This document shows, in pieces, positions 52,850-60,592 of a stretch of 64,000 nt of DNA (positions are counted from its first letter, which is position 1; each line of letters opens with the position of its first letter). This DNA comes from CALMEC01 sp963777565. Its GTDB lineage: Bacteria > Actinomycetota > Thermoleophilia > Miltoncostaeales > Miltoncostaeaceae. Made by a program: the position numbers and the translations under genes. Location: NCBI GenBank assembly GCA_963777565.1, contig CAVZQZ010000008.1, positions 62,001-126,000 on the forward strand. Reading direction: 5' to 3'. A model generated the notes under the pieces. The model did not search any database. It saw only the letters and a list, made by a program, of their open reading frames with translations, and was not told the DNA's origin.

Positions 52850-54192
52850 CAGCACACCTGCCCGTCGGGGCCGCCGAGCAGCATGTGGCACAGCACGCGC
52901 AGCCGCTCGGGCCAGTAGTGGTCGACCTGCCAGTCGTTCGTCTTCGTGGCGACGCTCGCGCGGGAGAACCGCGTGAGCGCGGCGCGCGACTGGGCGCTCG
53001 TCCACGGCCGGCCGGTCATCCGGATCGCCTGGGACAGCGCCTGCGCCGGCGTCTGGGACTTCGCGATCGAGCCGTCCTTGATGCGCATGTCGCGGATCAC
53101 CTGCGAGGCGGCCTGGTACCGGGCGCGGACGGACGCGGTGGTGAGCCACGCCTCGTCCTGCTCCCATCCGCTCACGTTCGGGGGGTAGAACGGGCGCTGC
53201 CCCATGTCGTCGAGCATCCAGGCCCAGCTGTCGGTCGTGATGAGCTGGTTCGTCTTGCGCAGCATCCCGGCCGTGTACACGAGCGGGCTCTTGACCTGAT
53301 CCGGCTCGCCGAGGCTGGCGTAGAGCGCCGCGTGGGTGAGGATGATCTGCAGCACGGGCTTGATCTGGGTGCCCGACGCCCGGTAGGCGGCGACCATCCG
53401 CTTCAGGGTCGCCGGCGGGCATGGCCGGGGCGTGAAGTACCCCCAGAGCTTCTTGCAGAGGTACGGCGCGTGCTTCGGGTGGTCGATCGCCATGTTCACG
53501 ACGTCCGTCGGCGTGAAGCGCCCGGTCTTGCCGAAGATCCGCTTGACACCGTCGTCGTGGCGGGAGCGGTCGTAGTCGAAGACCTTGGTGTCCCAGTCGT
53601 AGGTGAACCCGGTGAGCGCCCTCGCCGCCTCGCGGATGTCGCGCTCGGTGTACCCGTTGTTGACGCCGAGGGTGAACAACTCGAAGTACTCGCGCGCGAA
53701 GTTCTCGTTGGGGTCGTCCTTGTCGGAGTTGTCCAGGTCGAGGAAGCGCTGCATCGCGTGGTCGCGCAGCACCGCCTGCGCGAGCTTGCGGAAGCTCCCG
53801 AGCGCCTTGCCGCGGATCGTCCAGTACTGACTGAGCATTAGCTTCGAATCGGAGACCTTCTCGTTCGAAGTCGCGAAGTGGTCGTGCCAGTTGAGCGTCA
53901 TGCGCTCCACGAGCTGGTGGCGGCCCCGGACCATGCGGTCGAGCCACCACAGCACGTCGTGGCCGTAGGCGTTGAGCGGGTCGATGGGCTGGCCGTCGAC
54001 GAGCGGGGCGGGCGCCCGGCGCAGCTGCGCCCCTCGAGGGTTGAGGAGCTCGCGCACCGCGACGGTCGTCCCGGCTCGAGCGAGGCGGTCGACGTCCCCG
54101 GGCAGCGCGCCGAACCCGGCGCGCCAGTAGAGACGCTCGATGCGCGCGCGTGCCGCGCGGCTCGGTGCCGGCGCCTTCTTCTTGGCGCTCAC
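52849..54192 (-). CDS. DUF1800 protein
   Basis: This 447-residue protein has a full DUF1800 domain. Marker stretches are IERLYWRAGFG, RMTLNWHDHFATS, NENFAREYFELFTLG, ALTGFTYDW and PNVSGWEQDEAWL. No export signal is clear at its N-terminus, which is Lys/Ala-rich. DUF1800/DUF1501 pairs are common in Planctomycetes, Actinobacteria and Proteobacteria, with no established activity. The GTG at 54192 overlaps the cupredoxin stop (GTGA). Confidence 0.87.
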   Translation of the reverse strand: MSAKKKAPAPSRAARARIERLYWRAGFGALPGDVDRLARAGTTVAVRELLNPRGAQLRRAPAPLVDGQPIDPLNAYGHDVLWWLDRMVRGRHQLVERMTLNWHDHFATSNEKVSDSKLMLSQYWTIRGKALGSFRKLAQAVLRDHAMQRFLDLDNSDKDDPNENFAREYFELFTLGVNNGYTERDIREAARALTGFTYDWDTKVFDYDRSRHDDGVKRIFGKTGRFTPTDVVNMAIDHPKHAPYLCKKLWGYFTPRPCPPATLKRMVAAYRASGTQIKPVLQIILTHAALYASLGEPDQVKSPLVYTAGMLRKTNQLITTDSWAWMLDDMGQRPFYPPNVSGWEQDEAWLTTASVRARYQAASQVIRDMRIKDGSIAKSQTPAQALSQAIRMTGRPWTSAQSRAALTRFSRASVATKTNDWQVDHYWPERLRVLCHMLLGGPDGQVC

Positions 54193-54527
54193 GGGGCGGT
54201 GACCCTGACCTTGGGGGCACGGACGACCAGGCTCCATTTCATGCCACGAAGCTCATGGTCGGCGATTGAGCAGAACAGCGTGTAGCGCCCCGGCTTAAGG
54301 CGCACCTGGACGGTCTGGAGCCCGGCGGGCCGCACGATCCGGCTGGAGGCGAGAACGAGGCCGCCGGTCGCGCGACGCACCCTCAGGTCGTGATCGTCCT
54401 CGCCGTTGTTGCGGAACTGGATGCGCCAGAGACCGGACGGTCCGGCGCGGCGCGAACCGTTGAGGAAGTACTCGTCGGCGTAGACCAGCATCCTCGCTGG
54501 AGGTGGTGGAAGGTCGGCTGCGGGCAT
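54189..54527 (-). CDS. Cupredoxin-like protein in the DUF1800 operon
   Basis: This 112-residue single domain has possible type 1 copper ligands: His in EDDHDLRV, then Cys, His and Met in LFCSIADHELRGM. It would be electron-transferring or copper-binding. No signal peptide is visible from the ATG at 54527, odd for this class, so the true N-terminus may be missing or export may occur with a partner. GGGGAGG lies about 5 nt before the ATG. First gene of the operon. Confidence 0.75.
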   Translation of the reverse strand: MPAADLPPPPARMLVYADEYFLNGSRRAGPSGLWRIQFRNNGEDDHDLRVRRATGGLVLASSRIVRPAGLQTVQVRLKPGRYTLFCSIADHELRGMKWSLVVRAPKVRVTAP

Positions 54528-54570
54528 CTGCCTCCCCTATCGGCAGGAACGACCGTGTTCCTGTAGGGGC

Positions 54571-54576
54571 TACCCT
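54571..54576 (+). promoter_or_regulatory. -10 box TACCCT of the dipeptidase gene
   Basis: TACCCT is followed by 7 nt and the ATG at 54584. Confidence 0.45.
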
Positions 54577-54583
54577 ACCTTCG

Positions 54584-55309
54584 ATGGCGTCGATCGAGAA
54601 ACCCGACTCGGTCGGCGACGGCCTGCCGCCGTCGCCGGCGTTGCCCCGGCTGCGCGCCCCGGTGGACTGGCGGGGTGTGCCGATCGACCCCGTCGACGAG
54701 CCGCTCGTCGCGGTCGCCGACATCGGGCCGTCCGTGCGGGACGATCCTCAGTACCATGCGATGGGGCTGCCCGGTGCGCGCCCGCGGAGCATGGTCCGCG
54801 AGGGCGTTGCCGACCGGCTCGTCCGCGCGGCGACGTCGCTGCCCGACGGCGTCATGCTGATTGTGTGGGACGGCTGGCGCGCGTTCGAGACCCAGCGCGC
54901 CCTGTACGACGACTGGATGGCTCAGCTGCGCGCCACGCACCCGGAATGGGATGCGGCCACCCTTGCGCGCGAGACCGCGCGGTTCGTGAGCGTGCCGAGC
55001 GTCGACCCCGCCTGCCCCGCGCCCCACGTGACCGGCGGGGCGGTCGACCTCACCCTCGGCGACGGCGACGGAGCGCCGCTCGACCTCGGCACGCGTTTCG
55101 ACGCGTTCGTGCCCGAAGCCGGCGCCGTCGCCCTCGAGGCCGTGCCGGGAACGGCGCGCGAGCTTCGCCGCCGGTTGTTCTGGGCGATGGCGGACGCCGG
55201 CTTCACCGCCTACGTCGAGGAGTGGTGGCACTTCGACTTCGGCGACCAGTTCTGGGGTGCGGTCAAGGGGCGTCAGGCCCGTTACGGTCCGATCGATCCC
55301 GACGGGTGA
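54584..55309 (+). CDS. D-alanyl-D-alanine dipeptidase, VanX/DdpX-like (peptidase M15D)
   Basis: This 241-residue zinc peptidase has the zinc ligands in HVTGGAVDLTL (His-x6-Asp) and EWWHFDFGD (catalytic Glu and His). WDGWRAFETQ is the usual substrate-side motif. It should split D-Ala-D-Ala, in cell-wall recycling or as a nutrient enzyme; no vanHA genes are nearby, so glycopeptide resistance is not implied. No signal peptide. The stop overlaps the MFS start (GTGA). Confidence 0.88.
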   Translation: MASIEKPDSVGDGLPPSPALPRLRAPVDWRGVPIDPVDEPLVAVADIGPSVRDDPQYHAMGLPGARPRSMVREGVADRLVRAATSLPDGVMLIVWDGWRAFETQRALYDDWMAQLRATHPEWDAATLARETARFVSVPSVDPACPAPHVTGGAVDLTLGDGDGAPLDLGTRFDAFVPEAGAVALEAVPGTARELRRRLFWAMADAGFTAYVEEWWHFDFGDQFWGAVKGRQARYGPIDPDG

Positions 55310-56508
55310 GCCGGCTCGACCGTGGGCAGCGGCGCCTCCTGGCGCTTGCCGTGGGATCCCAGGCGTCGATCTCGATCGCCCTGTGGGGGCTCGGGGCGCT
55401 CGGGCCGGAGCTGCAGGACGAGTTCGGCCTGTCCGCGGCGGCGCTCGGGGCGCTCTTGGCGGCGGGCTTCATCGGCAACGCCATCATCCTGATCCCGGCG
55501 GGAACCCTCGTCGATCGCATCGGCCCGCGAACGCCGCTCATCGTCGGCGGTCTCGTCTCCGGAGTGATGCTGGTCGCGGCCGGCCTGGCGCCATCGGCGG
55601 TCCTCGTCGGCGTCGCGCTCTTCGGGTACGGGCTGACGGCGGCGTTCGTCTCGGTGGCCGGAACGATCTCGGTGTTTCACGGGTTCCGCCCGGACCAGCG
55701 GGGGATGGCCCTGGGGGTGCGGCAGATGGCGGTGGCGGCGGGCGGGCTCGTGGCCGCCGGCCTCCTCCCGGGGCTCGCCGCCGTTGGCGGCGTTCGTCTG
55801 TCGCTGATCGTGAGCGGCGTGCTGGCCGCGGTGTTCGCGCTCCTCTTCGGACTCGCGAGTCCGCCCGGAGCGCTGCACGCGAGTTCTGCGGCCCGCCGGC
55901 GGATCGACCTGAGGGGGCTGCTCGCGACACCGGGGATCGGCTGGGTCATGGCGATCTGCGCGGTGCAGGTCACCGCGCTCACCGCCACCCTCAGCTTCGC
56001 CGTGCCGGCGATCGTCGACGACGGGGCGTCGGCGGTGGTGGGCGCCGCCCTGTTCGGCGTCATCAGCGCCTCGGCGATCGTCGCGCGACTGGCATGGGGC
56101 CGCATCGCCGACGCCGGCGGCGGAACGCGACGGCGGGCCACCCTGAGGGACGTCGGGGTCGTCACCGTCATCGGCGCGCTGCTCTACTGGGCCGCGGGTC
56201 CCATCGGGCCTTCCGCACAGCTCCCGGCGATGGCGGTGTTCGCGTTCGGGGCGATGGGCGCGAACGGCATCCTCTATCTCATCGCGGGCGAGCTCACCGG
56301 CCCGGCTCGGGCGGGGCAGGCGGTCGGGCTGGTTTCGATGATGCTGTTCGGATCGGGCGCCCTCATGACACCGGTCCTCGGCGCGCTGGCCGACCGCGCC
56401 GGATTCGCGGTCCTGTGGCCGGTGTGCGCGGCGCTGGGTGCGGGAACCGTGGCGCTGACCTTCGGATTGACGCCGGACACCCCGGTGGGGACTCGCGCCC
56501 CGGCGTAG
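55306..56508 (+). CDS. MFS transporter (nitrate/cyanate-type fold, 12 TM)
   Basis: This 400-residue MFS protein has helix 1 SQASISIALWGLGALGPEL and motif A-like PAGTLVDRIGPRTPL. Its architecture resembles CynX/NarK-like MFS groups, but the substrate is unknown. The GTG at 55306 gives a 4-nt overlap with the dipeptidase gene, so it may carry a product or substrate of that enzyme (inference). It ends 11 nt from the convergent GDPD gene. Confidence 0.85.
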   Translation: MSRLDRGQRRLLALAVGSQASISIALWGLGALGPELQDEFGLSAAALGALLAAGFIGNAIILIPAGTLVDRIGPRTPLIVGGLVSGVMLVAAGLAPSAVLVGVALFGYGLTAAFVSVAGTISVFHGFRPDQRGMALGVRQMAVAAGGLVAAGLLPGLAAVGGVRLSLIVSGVLAAVFALLFGLASPPGALHASSAARRRIDLRGLLATPGIGWVMAICAVQVTALTATLSFAVPAIVDDGASAVVGAALFGVISASAIVARLAWGRIADAGGGTRRRATLRDVGVVTVIGALLYWAAGPIGPSAQLPAMAVFAFGAMGANGILYLIAGELTGPARAGQAVGLVSMMLFGSGALMTPVLGALADRAGFAVLWPVCAALGAGTVALTFGLTPDTPVGTRAPA

Positions 56509-56518
56509 ATCCCGGGGC

Positions 56519-57241
56519 TCAGGTGCCCAGGGCGCGGATCTGGCGCTCGACCTCCACCAGCGCGCCGATGCGGTTCGTGACGATGCCGTTGACGCCGAGG
56601 TCGACGAGGCGGCGCATCTCGGCGTCGTCGTCCACGGTCCACGCGAACACGCCCTGACCGTGGCGATGCATGCGGTCGACAAGGCCCTCGGTGACGATTG
56701 CGGCGGGAACGCCGACGCCCGCCATATGGCTCTGCGTGCCCACGTCGCCCATCGCCATGCTCGCCAGCCCCGCCGCCGACTCGACGAGGTGGATGACCGG
56801 GCATCCCGGGTTGTGGGCCTCGAGCGCCTCCCAGACCTCCGGCAGGAACGAGATGAACGAGACGCTGCCGGTCATGCCGAGCTCGTGTACCAGCGCCGCC
56901 GCCGGTGCGACCGCCTCGACCTCCTTGATGTCGAGGTTGACCCGCGTGCGGTCCCGTGCCAGCTCCAGGACCTCCTGGACGGTTGGGATGCGCTCGCCAC
57001 CGCCGGCGTCGAGCTTCCGCGCCTGGGTCGCGGTGAGCGATCTGAGCGGGCCACTCCCGGAGGTGGTCCGGTCCAGGGTTGCGTCGTGGAGGATGAGCGC
57101 CTTGCCGTCCTTCGTGAGGCGGACGTCGGCCTCGATCACGTCCGCGCCGAGCTCGACGGCCCGCTCGAACGCCGTGAGCGTGTTCTCGGGAAGCTCCGCG
57201 GATGCGCCGCGGTGGGCAACTTTCCACAACCGGCCGATCAC
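56519..57241 (-). CDS. Glycerophosphodiester phosphodiesterase
   Basis: This 240-residue GDPD-family TIM barrel opens with the catalytic motif VAHRGASAELPENT, followed by GADVIEADVRLTKDG with metal ligands and LILHDATLDRTTSG with the second His. It would release glycerol-3-phosphate and an alcohol from glycerophosphodiesters. The protein lacks a signal peptide, so it acts in the cytosol. The GTG at 57241 lies 7 nt after a TAGCAT box and gives the expected N-terminus. Confidence 0.9.
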   Translation of the reverse strand: MIGRLWKVAHRGASAELPENTLTAFERAVELGADVIEADVRLTKDGKALILHDATLDRTTSGSGPLRSLTATQARKLDAGGGERIPTVQEVLELARDRTRVNLDIKEVEAVAPAAALVHELGMTGSVSFISFLPEVWEALEAHNPGCPVIHLVESAAGLASMAMGDVGTQSHMAGVGVPAAIVTEGLVDRMHRHGQGVFAWTVDDDAEMRRLVDLGVNGIVTNRIGALVEVERQIRALGT

Positions 57242-57248
57242 GCCCCGA

Positions 57249-57364
57249 ATGCTACTCGGGTGCCAGACACTTGACGTGACGCCGGGACCGGGCGTGTCAA
57301 GTGTCCGTGCACCGCGTCCGAAATGCGTCACGTCAGGTGCCAGGCGCCGAGCCCCCGGTAGCAT
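57249..57364. promoter_or_regulatory. Divergent promoter region of GDPD and ubiA-ccm-hem with nested inverted repeats
   Basis: Both genes have a TAGCAT -10 box: 57254-57249 on the minus strand (7 nt to GTG 57241) and 57359-57364 on the plus strand (6 nt to GTG 57371). Between them lie an 11-bp perfect inverted repeat (TGACGTGACGC at 57272-57282 with GCGTCACGTCA at 57325-57335) and an overlapping 10-bp one (GACACTTGAC at 57266-57275 with GTCAAGTGTC at 57296-57305). The outer arm on the GDPD side starts 17 nt from its -10 box. Confidence 0.6.
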
Positions 57365-57370
57365 TCCCCT

Positions 57371-58258
57371 GTGGTCACCTCACGCGCCGCCCAGCCGGCC
57401 CAGGGGCTGGCGCTGGTCCCGGCCCTCTTCGGGCTCGTGCGCTTCGCCCATACGGTCTTCGCGCTCCCGTTCGCGCTGGCCGGGGCGTTTCTCGCGCGCA
57501 TGGAGGCCCCCGCGCTCTCCACCGTCGGCTGGATCCTGCTGGCGATGGCGGGCGCGAGGTCGCTCGCGATGGCCCTCAACCGGCTGATCGACGCCGAGAT
57601 CGACGCGAGGAACCCCCGCACCGCGGGGCGTGAGCTTCCAAGCGGGCGCCTCACCCGCCCCCAGGTCGTCTGGTTCTGCCTGGCGAGCCTCGCCGGCCTG
57701 CTCCTCGCGGTGAGCCAGTTGCCGCGCATCACCTGGTACCTCTGGCCCATCCCGGTCGCGCTGTTCGTGCTCTACCCGTACGCCAAGCGGGTCACCTGGG
57801 GATGCCACCTGCTGCTCGGCGTGACGATCGGCATCGCGCCGGTCGCCGGCTGGCTCGCGGTCACCGGTGAGTTCGCGCTCACGCCGGTCCTGCTGTGGAT
57901 CGCCGTGGCCACGTGGATCGCCGGCTTCGACGTCATTTACGCGCTACTCGACCTCGACCACGACCGGGCGAACGGCGTGCATTCGATACCCGCCCGGTTC
58001 GGCCGGGCCGGGGCGCTCGCAATCACACGCGGCCTGCATCTGGCGACGGTGGCGTTTCTCGCGGCTGCCGGCGTAGCGGTGGGCACCGGAGCTATCTACT
58101 TCGTGGGAGTCGCGGTGTGCGCCGGGGTGCTCCTCTACGAGAACGCCGTGGTCGCGCAGGGCGGCGAGGATCGCATCAAGATGGCGTTCGGCGTCGCGAA
58201 CGGCGTGCTCGCGATCGTCTACTTCGCGTTCGTCGTGGCCGAGGTGGCGTTCTCCTGA
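57371..58258 (+). CDS. UbiA-family prenyltransferase (MqnP/UbiA type)
   Basis: This 295-residue membrane enzyme has about eight to nine helices and the two Asp-rich motifs NRLIDAEIDARNPRTAGRELPSG and ALLDLDHDRANGVHSIPARFG. Together these fit 4-hydroxybenzoate or 1,4-dihydroxy-6-naphthoate polyprenyltransferases used for quinone synthesis. GTG start at 57371 after a TAGCAT box. Its stop overlaps ccmA (CTGA), so quinone and cytochrome c maturation genes are coupled. Confidence 0.87.
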   Translation: MVTSRAAQPAQGLALVPALFGLVRFAHTVFALPFALAGAFLARMEAPALSTVGWILLAMAGARSLAMALNRLIDAEIDARNPRTAGRELPSGRLTRPQVVWFCLASLAGLLLAVSQLPRITWYLWPIPVALFVLYPYAKRVTWGCHLLLGVTIGIAPVAGWLAVTGEFALTPVLLWIAVATWIAGFDVIYALLDLDHDRANGVHSIPARFGRAGALAITRGLHLATVAFLAAAGVAVGTGAIYFVGVAVCAGVLLYENAVVAQGGEDRIKMAFGVANGVLAIVYFAFVVAEVAFS

Positions 58259-58938
58259 TCGCAGGGCGCGGACTCGTCAAGTCGTACGGGGAGCGCCGCG
58301 CCGTCGACGGCGTCGACATCGAGCTGGCCGAGGGCGAGACGCTCGCGATCGTCGGCCCGAACGGCGCCGGCAAGACCACGCTGCTGCGGATGCTCGCGAC
58401 GCTCCATCGCCCCGACGCGGGCACGCTCAGCGTGCTCGGGTTCGCGCTGCCGGACGAGGCTCCCCGCGCCCGCGCCCTCCTCGGGTACCTCGGGCACGAC
58501 CCCCTCGTCTATCTCGACCTCACGGCGCTGCAGAACCTCGAACTGTTCGCGGACCTGTACTGCATCCCGGACGCCCGGTCCCGCATCGAGGACCTGCTCG
58601 ACGAGGTCGGACTGCTCGCCCGGGCGGTCGACCCGGTCAGGACGTTCAGCAGGGGGATGGCGCAGCGCCTCGGCATCGCCCGCCTGCTGCTCCACCGGCC
58701 CAAGCTCCTACTGCTCGACGAGCCGCAATCGGGGCTCGACGCGCCCGGCGCCAAGCTGCTCGGCACCCTCCTCGGCGAGGGACGCAGCGTCGTGATGGTG
58801 ACCCACGACGTCGAGCGGGCGGTGGCGGTCGCCGACCGCGTGATCGTGCTCCGTGCCGGCCGGGTGCGGCTCGAGTGCGCGACCGCGGATCTCGACCCCG
58901 TTGCCTTTCGCGCGCGGTACGAGGAGGAGATCGCGTGA
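58255..58938 (+). CDS. ccmA: Heme exporter ATP-binding protein CcmA, CTG start
   Basis: This 227-residue ABC ATPase has Walker A VGPNGAGKTT, signature FSRGMAQRLGIARLLL and Walker B LLLLDEPQSGLD. With CcmB it powers release of holo-CcmE in System I cytochrome c maturation. The only start that fits is the CTG at 58255: it makes a CTGA overlap with the ubiA stop and gives the usual N-terminus (IAGRGLVKSYGERRAVDGVD). Later standard starts would remove the Walker A strand. Confidence 0.88.
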   Translation: MIAGRGLVKSYGERRAVDGVDIELAEGETLAIVGPNGAGKTTLLRMLATLHRPDAGTLSVLGFALPDEAPRARALLGYLGHDPLVYLDLTALQNLELFADLYCIPDARSRIEDLLDEVGLLARAVDPVRTFSRGMAQRLGIARLLLHRPKLLLLDEPQSGLDAPGAKLLGTLLGEGRSVVMVTHDVERAVAVADRVIVLRAGRVRLECATADLDPVAFRARYEEEIA

Positions 58939-59621
58939 CCGGTGGGTGGCCACGCCAGCTGCGCGCGCTGGTGCTCAAGGACCTCCGGCTGGAGCTGCGC
59001 ACGCGCGACACGGCCGTGGCGATGGTGCTGTTCGTCGTGATCGCGATGGTGATCCTGCAGTTCGGCTTCGGGACGCGGGAGACCGACCTGACGCGGTTCG
59101 CCGGAGGTCTGCTGTGGGTTCCCCTCGCGTTCGCCGCCGTCCTCGGCGTCGGGCGGAGCTACGTGGCCGAGCGCGAGCAGCGCGTGCTGGACGGGCTCCT
59201 GGTCGCCCCGGTCTCGCGGTTCGTCATGCTCGTCGCGCGGGCGATCGCCATCGTCGGCTACCTCCTCGCGGTGCAGGTGATCGCGGTGCCGCTGCTCGGG
59301 GTCTTCTTCGTCAAGGGCCCGTACTGGGGCGATCTCGGCTGGCTCTTCCTCGCGTGCCTCGTCGCCGACGTCGGCATCGGCATCCTCGGCACGCTGGTCG
59401 CGTCGATGGCGGTGTTTACCCGCGCGCGCGAGCTCGTGATGCCGGTGATCTTCCTCCCGCTGCTCGTCCCGGTCGTGATCGCAGCGGCCGGTGCGACCCA
59501 CGCCGTGGTGGGGGCAAATGACATGTCCCAATACCGGAACTACTGCCTGTTCCTGCTGGGGTATGCGGTAACGTTTGGACTCGTGGCCTTCGCGACGTTC
59601 GACGCGGTGTTCGATGACTGA
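58935..59621 (+). CDS. ccmB: Heme exporter permease CcmB
   Basis: This 228-residue protein has six helices. LRALVLKDLRLELRTRD at the N-terminus and LDGLLVAPVSRFVMLVARA are CcmB hallmarks. It pairs with CcmA. The GTG at 58935 overlaps the ccmA stop; its own stop lies 5 nt inside ccmC. Confidence 0.9.
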   Translation: MTGGWPRQLRALVLKDLRLELRTRDTAVAMVLFVVIAMVILQFGFGTRETDLTRFAGGLLWVPLAFAAVLGVGRSYVAEREQRVLDGLLVAPVSRFVMLVARAIAIVGYLLAVQVIAVPLLGVFFVKGPYWGDLGWLFLACLVADVGIGILGTLVASMAVFTRARELVMPVIFLPLLVPVVIAAAGATHAVVGANDMSQYRNYCLFLLGYAVTFGLVAFATFDAVFDD

Positions 59622-60321
59622 CGGCGCGTCCGAATCCCGTGTCAGCGGCCGCAGCGTGGCCGCCTGGGGCGCGGCGAGCGCGGTGCTCATGGTCGTCGCG
59701 GTGCTCGGCGCGTTCTTCATCGCCCCGGAGGATTCCGAGGGCGACATCCAGCGACTCCTGTTCCTCCACGTCCCGATCGCGGTCATGTCGCTCGGGGCAT
59801 TTCTGGTGGCGTGCGTCGCCGGCATCCTCTACCTGCGCACCCGCGACGAGCGCTACGACGAGATCTTGGCGATCTCCGTCGGCCTCGGCCTGCTGTTCGT
59901 GGTGCTCACGATCATCTCGGGGTCGATCTGGGCCCGCGGCTTCTGGGGCACATGGTGGCGCTGGGAGGACCCGCGGCTCGTCACCTACCTGATCATCGCC
60001 CTGCTCTACGCCGCGTTCTTCGTGCTGCGGAACTCAGCCGAGGAATCGAGCCGGGCGCGGTTCTCCGCGATCTACGCGATCGTGTCGTTCGCGTCGGTGC
60101 CGCTGTCGTTCTACGCGGTACGCAAGGCCCGGGACTTCGTCCACCCAGTCGCGTTCGACAGCGACGGCATCAACATCGACCGCGAGATCTTCGTGTGGCT
60201 CCTGGTGGCACAGGTCGCGATCGCGGTGCTGTTCGTCGCCCTCCTCAAGCTCGAACTGCTCCAGCGGCGCACCGACCGCGCGTTGCGGAGGCTCCGCGCC
60301 GCGCTCGAGGACGGCGCGTGA
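59614..60321 (+). CDS. ccmC: Cytochrome c maturation protein CcmC
   Basis: This 235-residue heme-handling protein has six helices and the tryptophan-rich WWD-type motif FWGTWWRWEDPRL. Two conserved His flank it (FLHVPIAV and FVHPVAF) and would ligate heme. It loads heme on CcmE. Start ATG at 59614 overlaps the ccmB end by 8 nt. Confidence 0.92.
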   Translation: MTDGASESRVSGRSVAAWGAASAVLMVVAVLGAFFIAPEDSEGDIQRLLFLHVPIAVMSLGAFLVACVAGILYLRTRDERYDEILAISVGLGLLFVVLTIISGSIWARGFWGTWWRWEDPRLVTYLIIALLYAAFFVLRNSAEESSRARFSAIYAIVSFASVPLSFYAVRKARDFVHPVAFDSDGINIDREIFVWLLVAQVAIAVLFVALLKLELLQRRTDRALRRLRAALEDGA

Positions 60322-60473
60322 ACGACTACGTCGTCGCGGCATTCGCCGTCGTCTGGTTCGTGATGCTGATCTACGTCGCCCTCGTGGGTTTGCGGACCGC
60401 CCGCATCGCACGCGAGGTCGAGTTGATCACCCGTCTCGTCGAGCGCCGGTCGGCCGAGACGACCGACCAGTAG
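60318..60473 (+). CDS. Small membrane protein, CcmD-like
   Basis: This 51-residue protein has one helix (VVAAFAVVWFVMLIYVALVG) and a basic tail, the size and layout of CcmD. GTG start overlaps the ccmC stop (GTGA). CcmD aids release of CcmE from CcmC. No CcmE, CcmF or CcmH gene is in view. Confidence 0.75.
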   Translation: MNDYVVAAFAVVWFVMLIYVALVGLRTARIAREVELITRLVERRSAETTDQ

Positions 60474-60592
60474 CCTCCGCGAGGTCGTGGCGATCCGGGA
60501 CGGTCGCCCCTCGATTTCGTCGACCTTTTCCGGGGTACTCAGTCCGCCGTGGGGTACCATCAATTCTCCTTCGACGCCCGGGATCACACCTG

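Noticed and set aside
54584..55309. Vancomycin-resistance vanX
   Set aside because: The peptidase has the VanX-type zinc site, but no vanH, vanA or vanRS genes are near; a wall-recycling or nutrient DdpX role is more likely.
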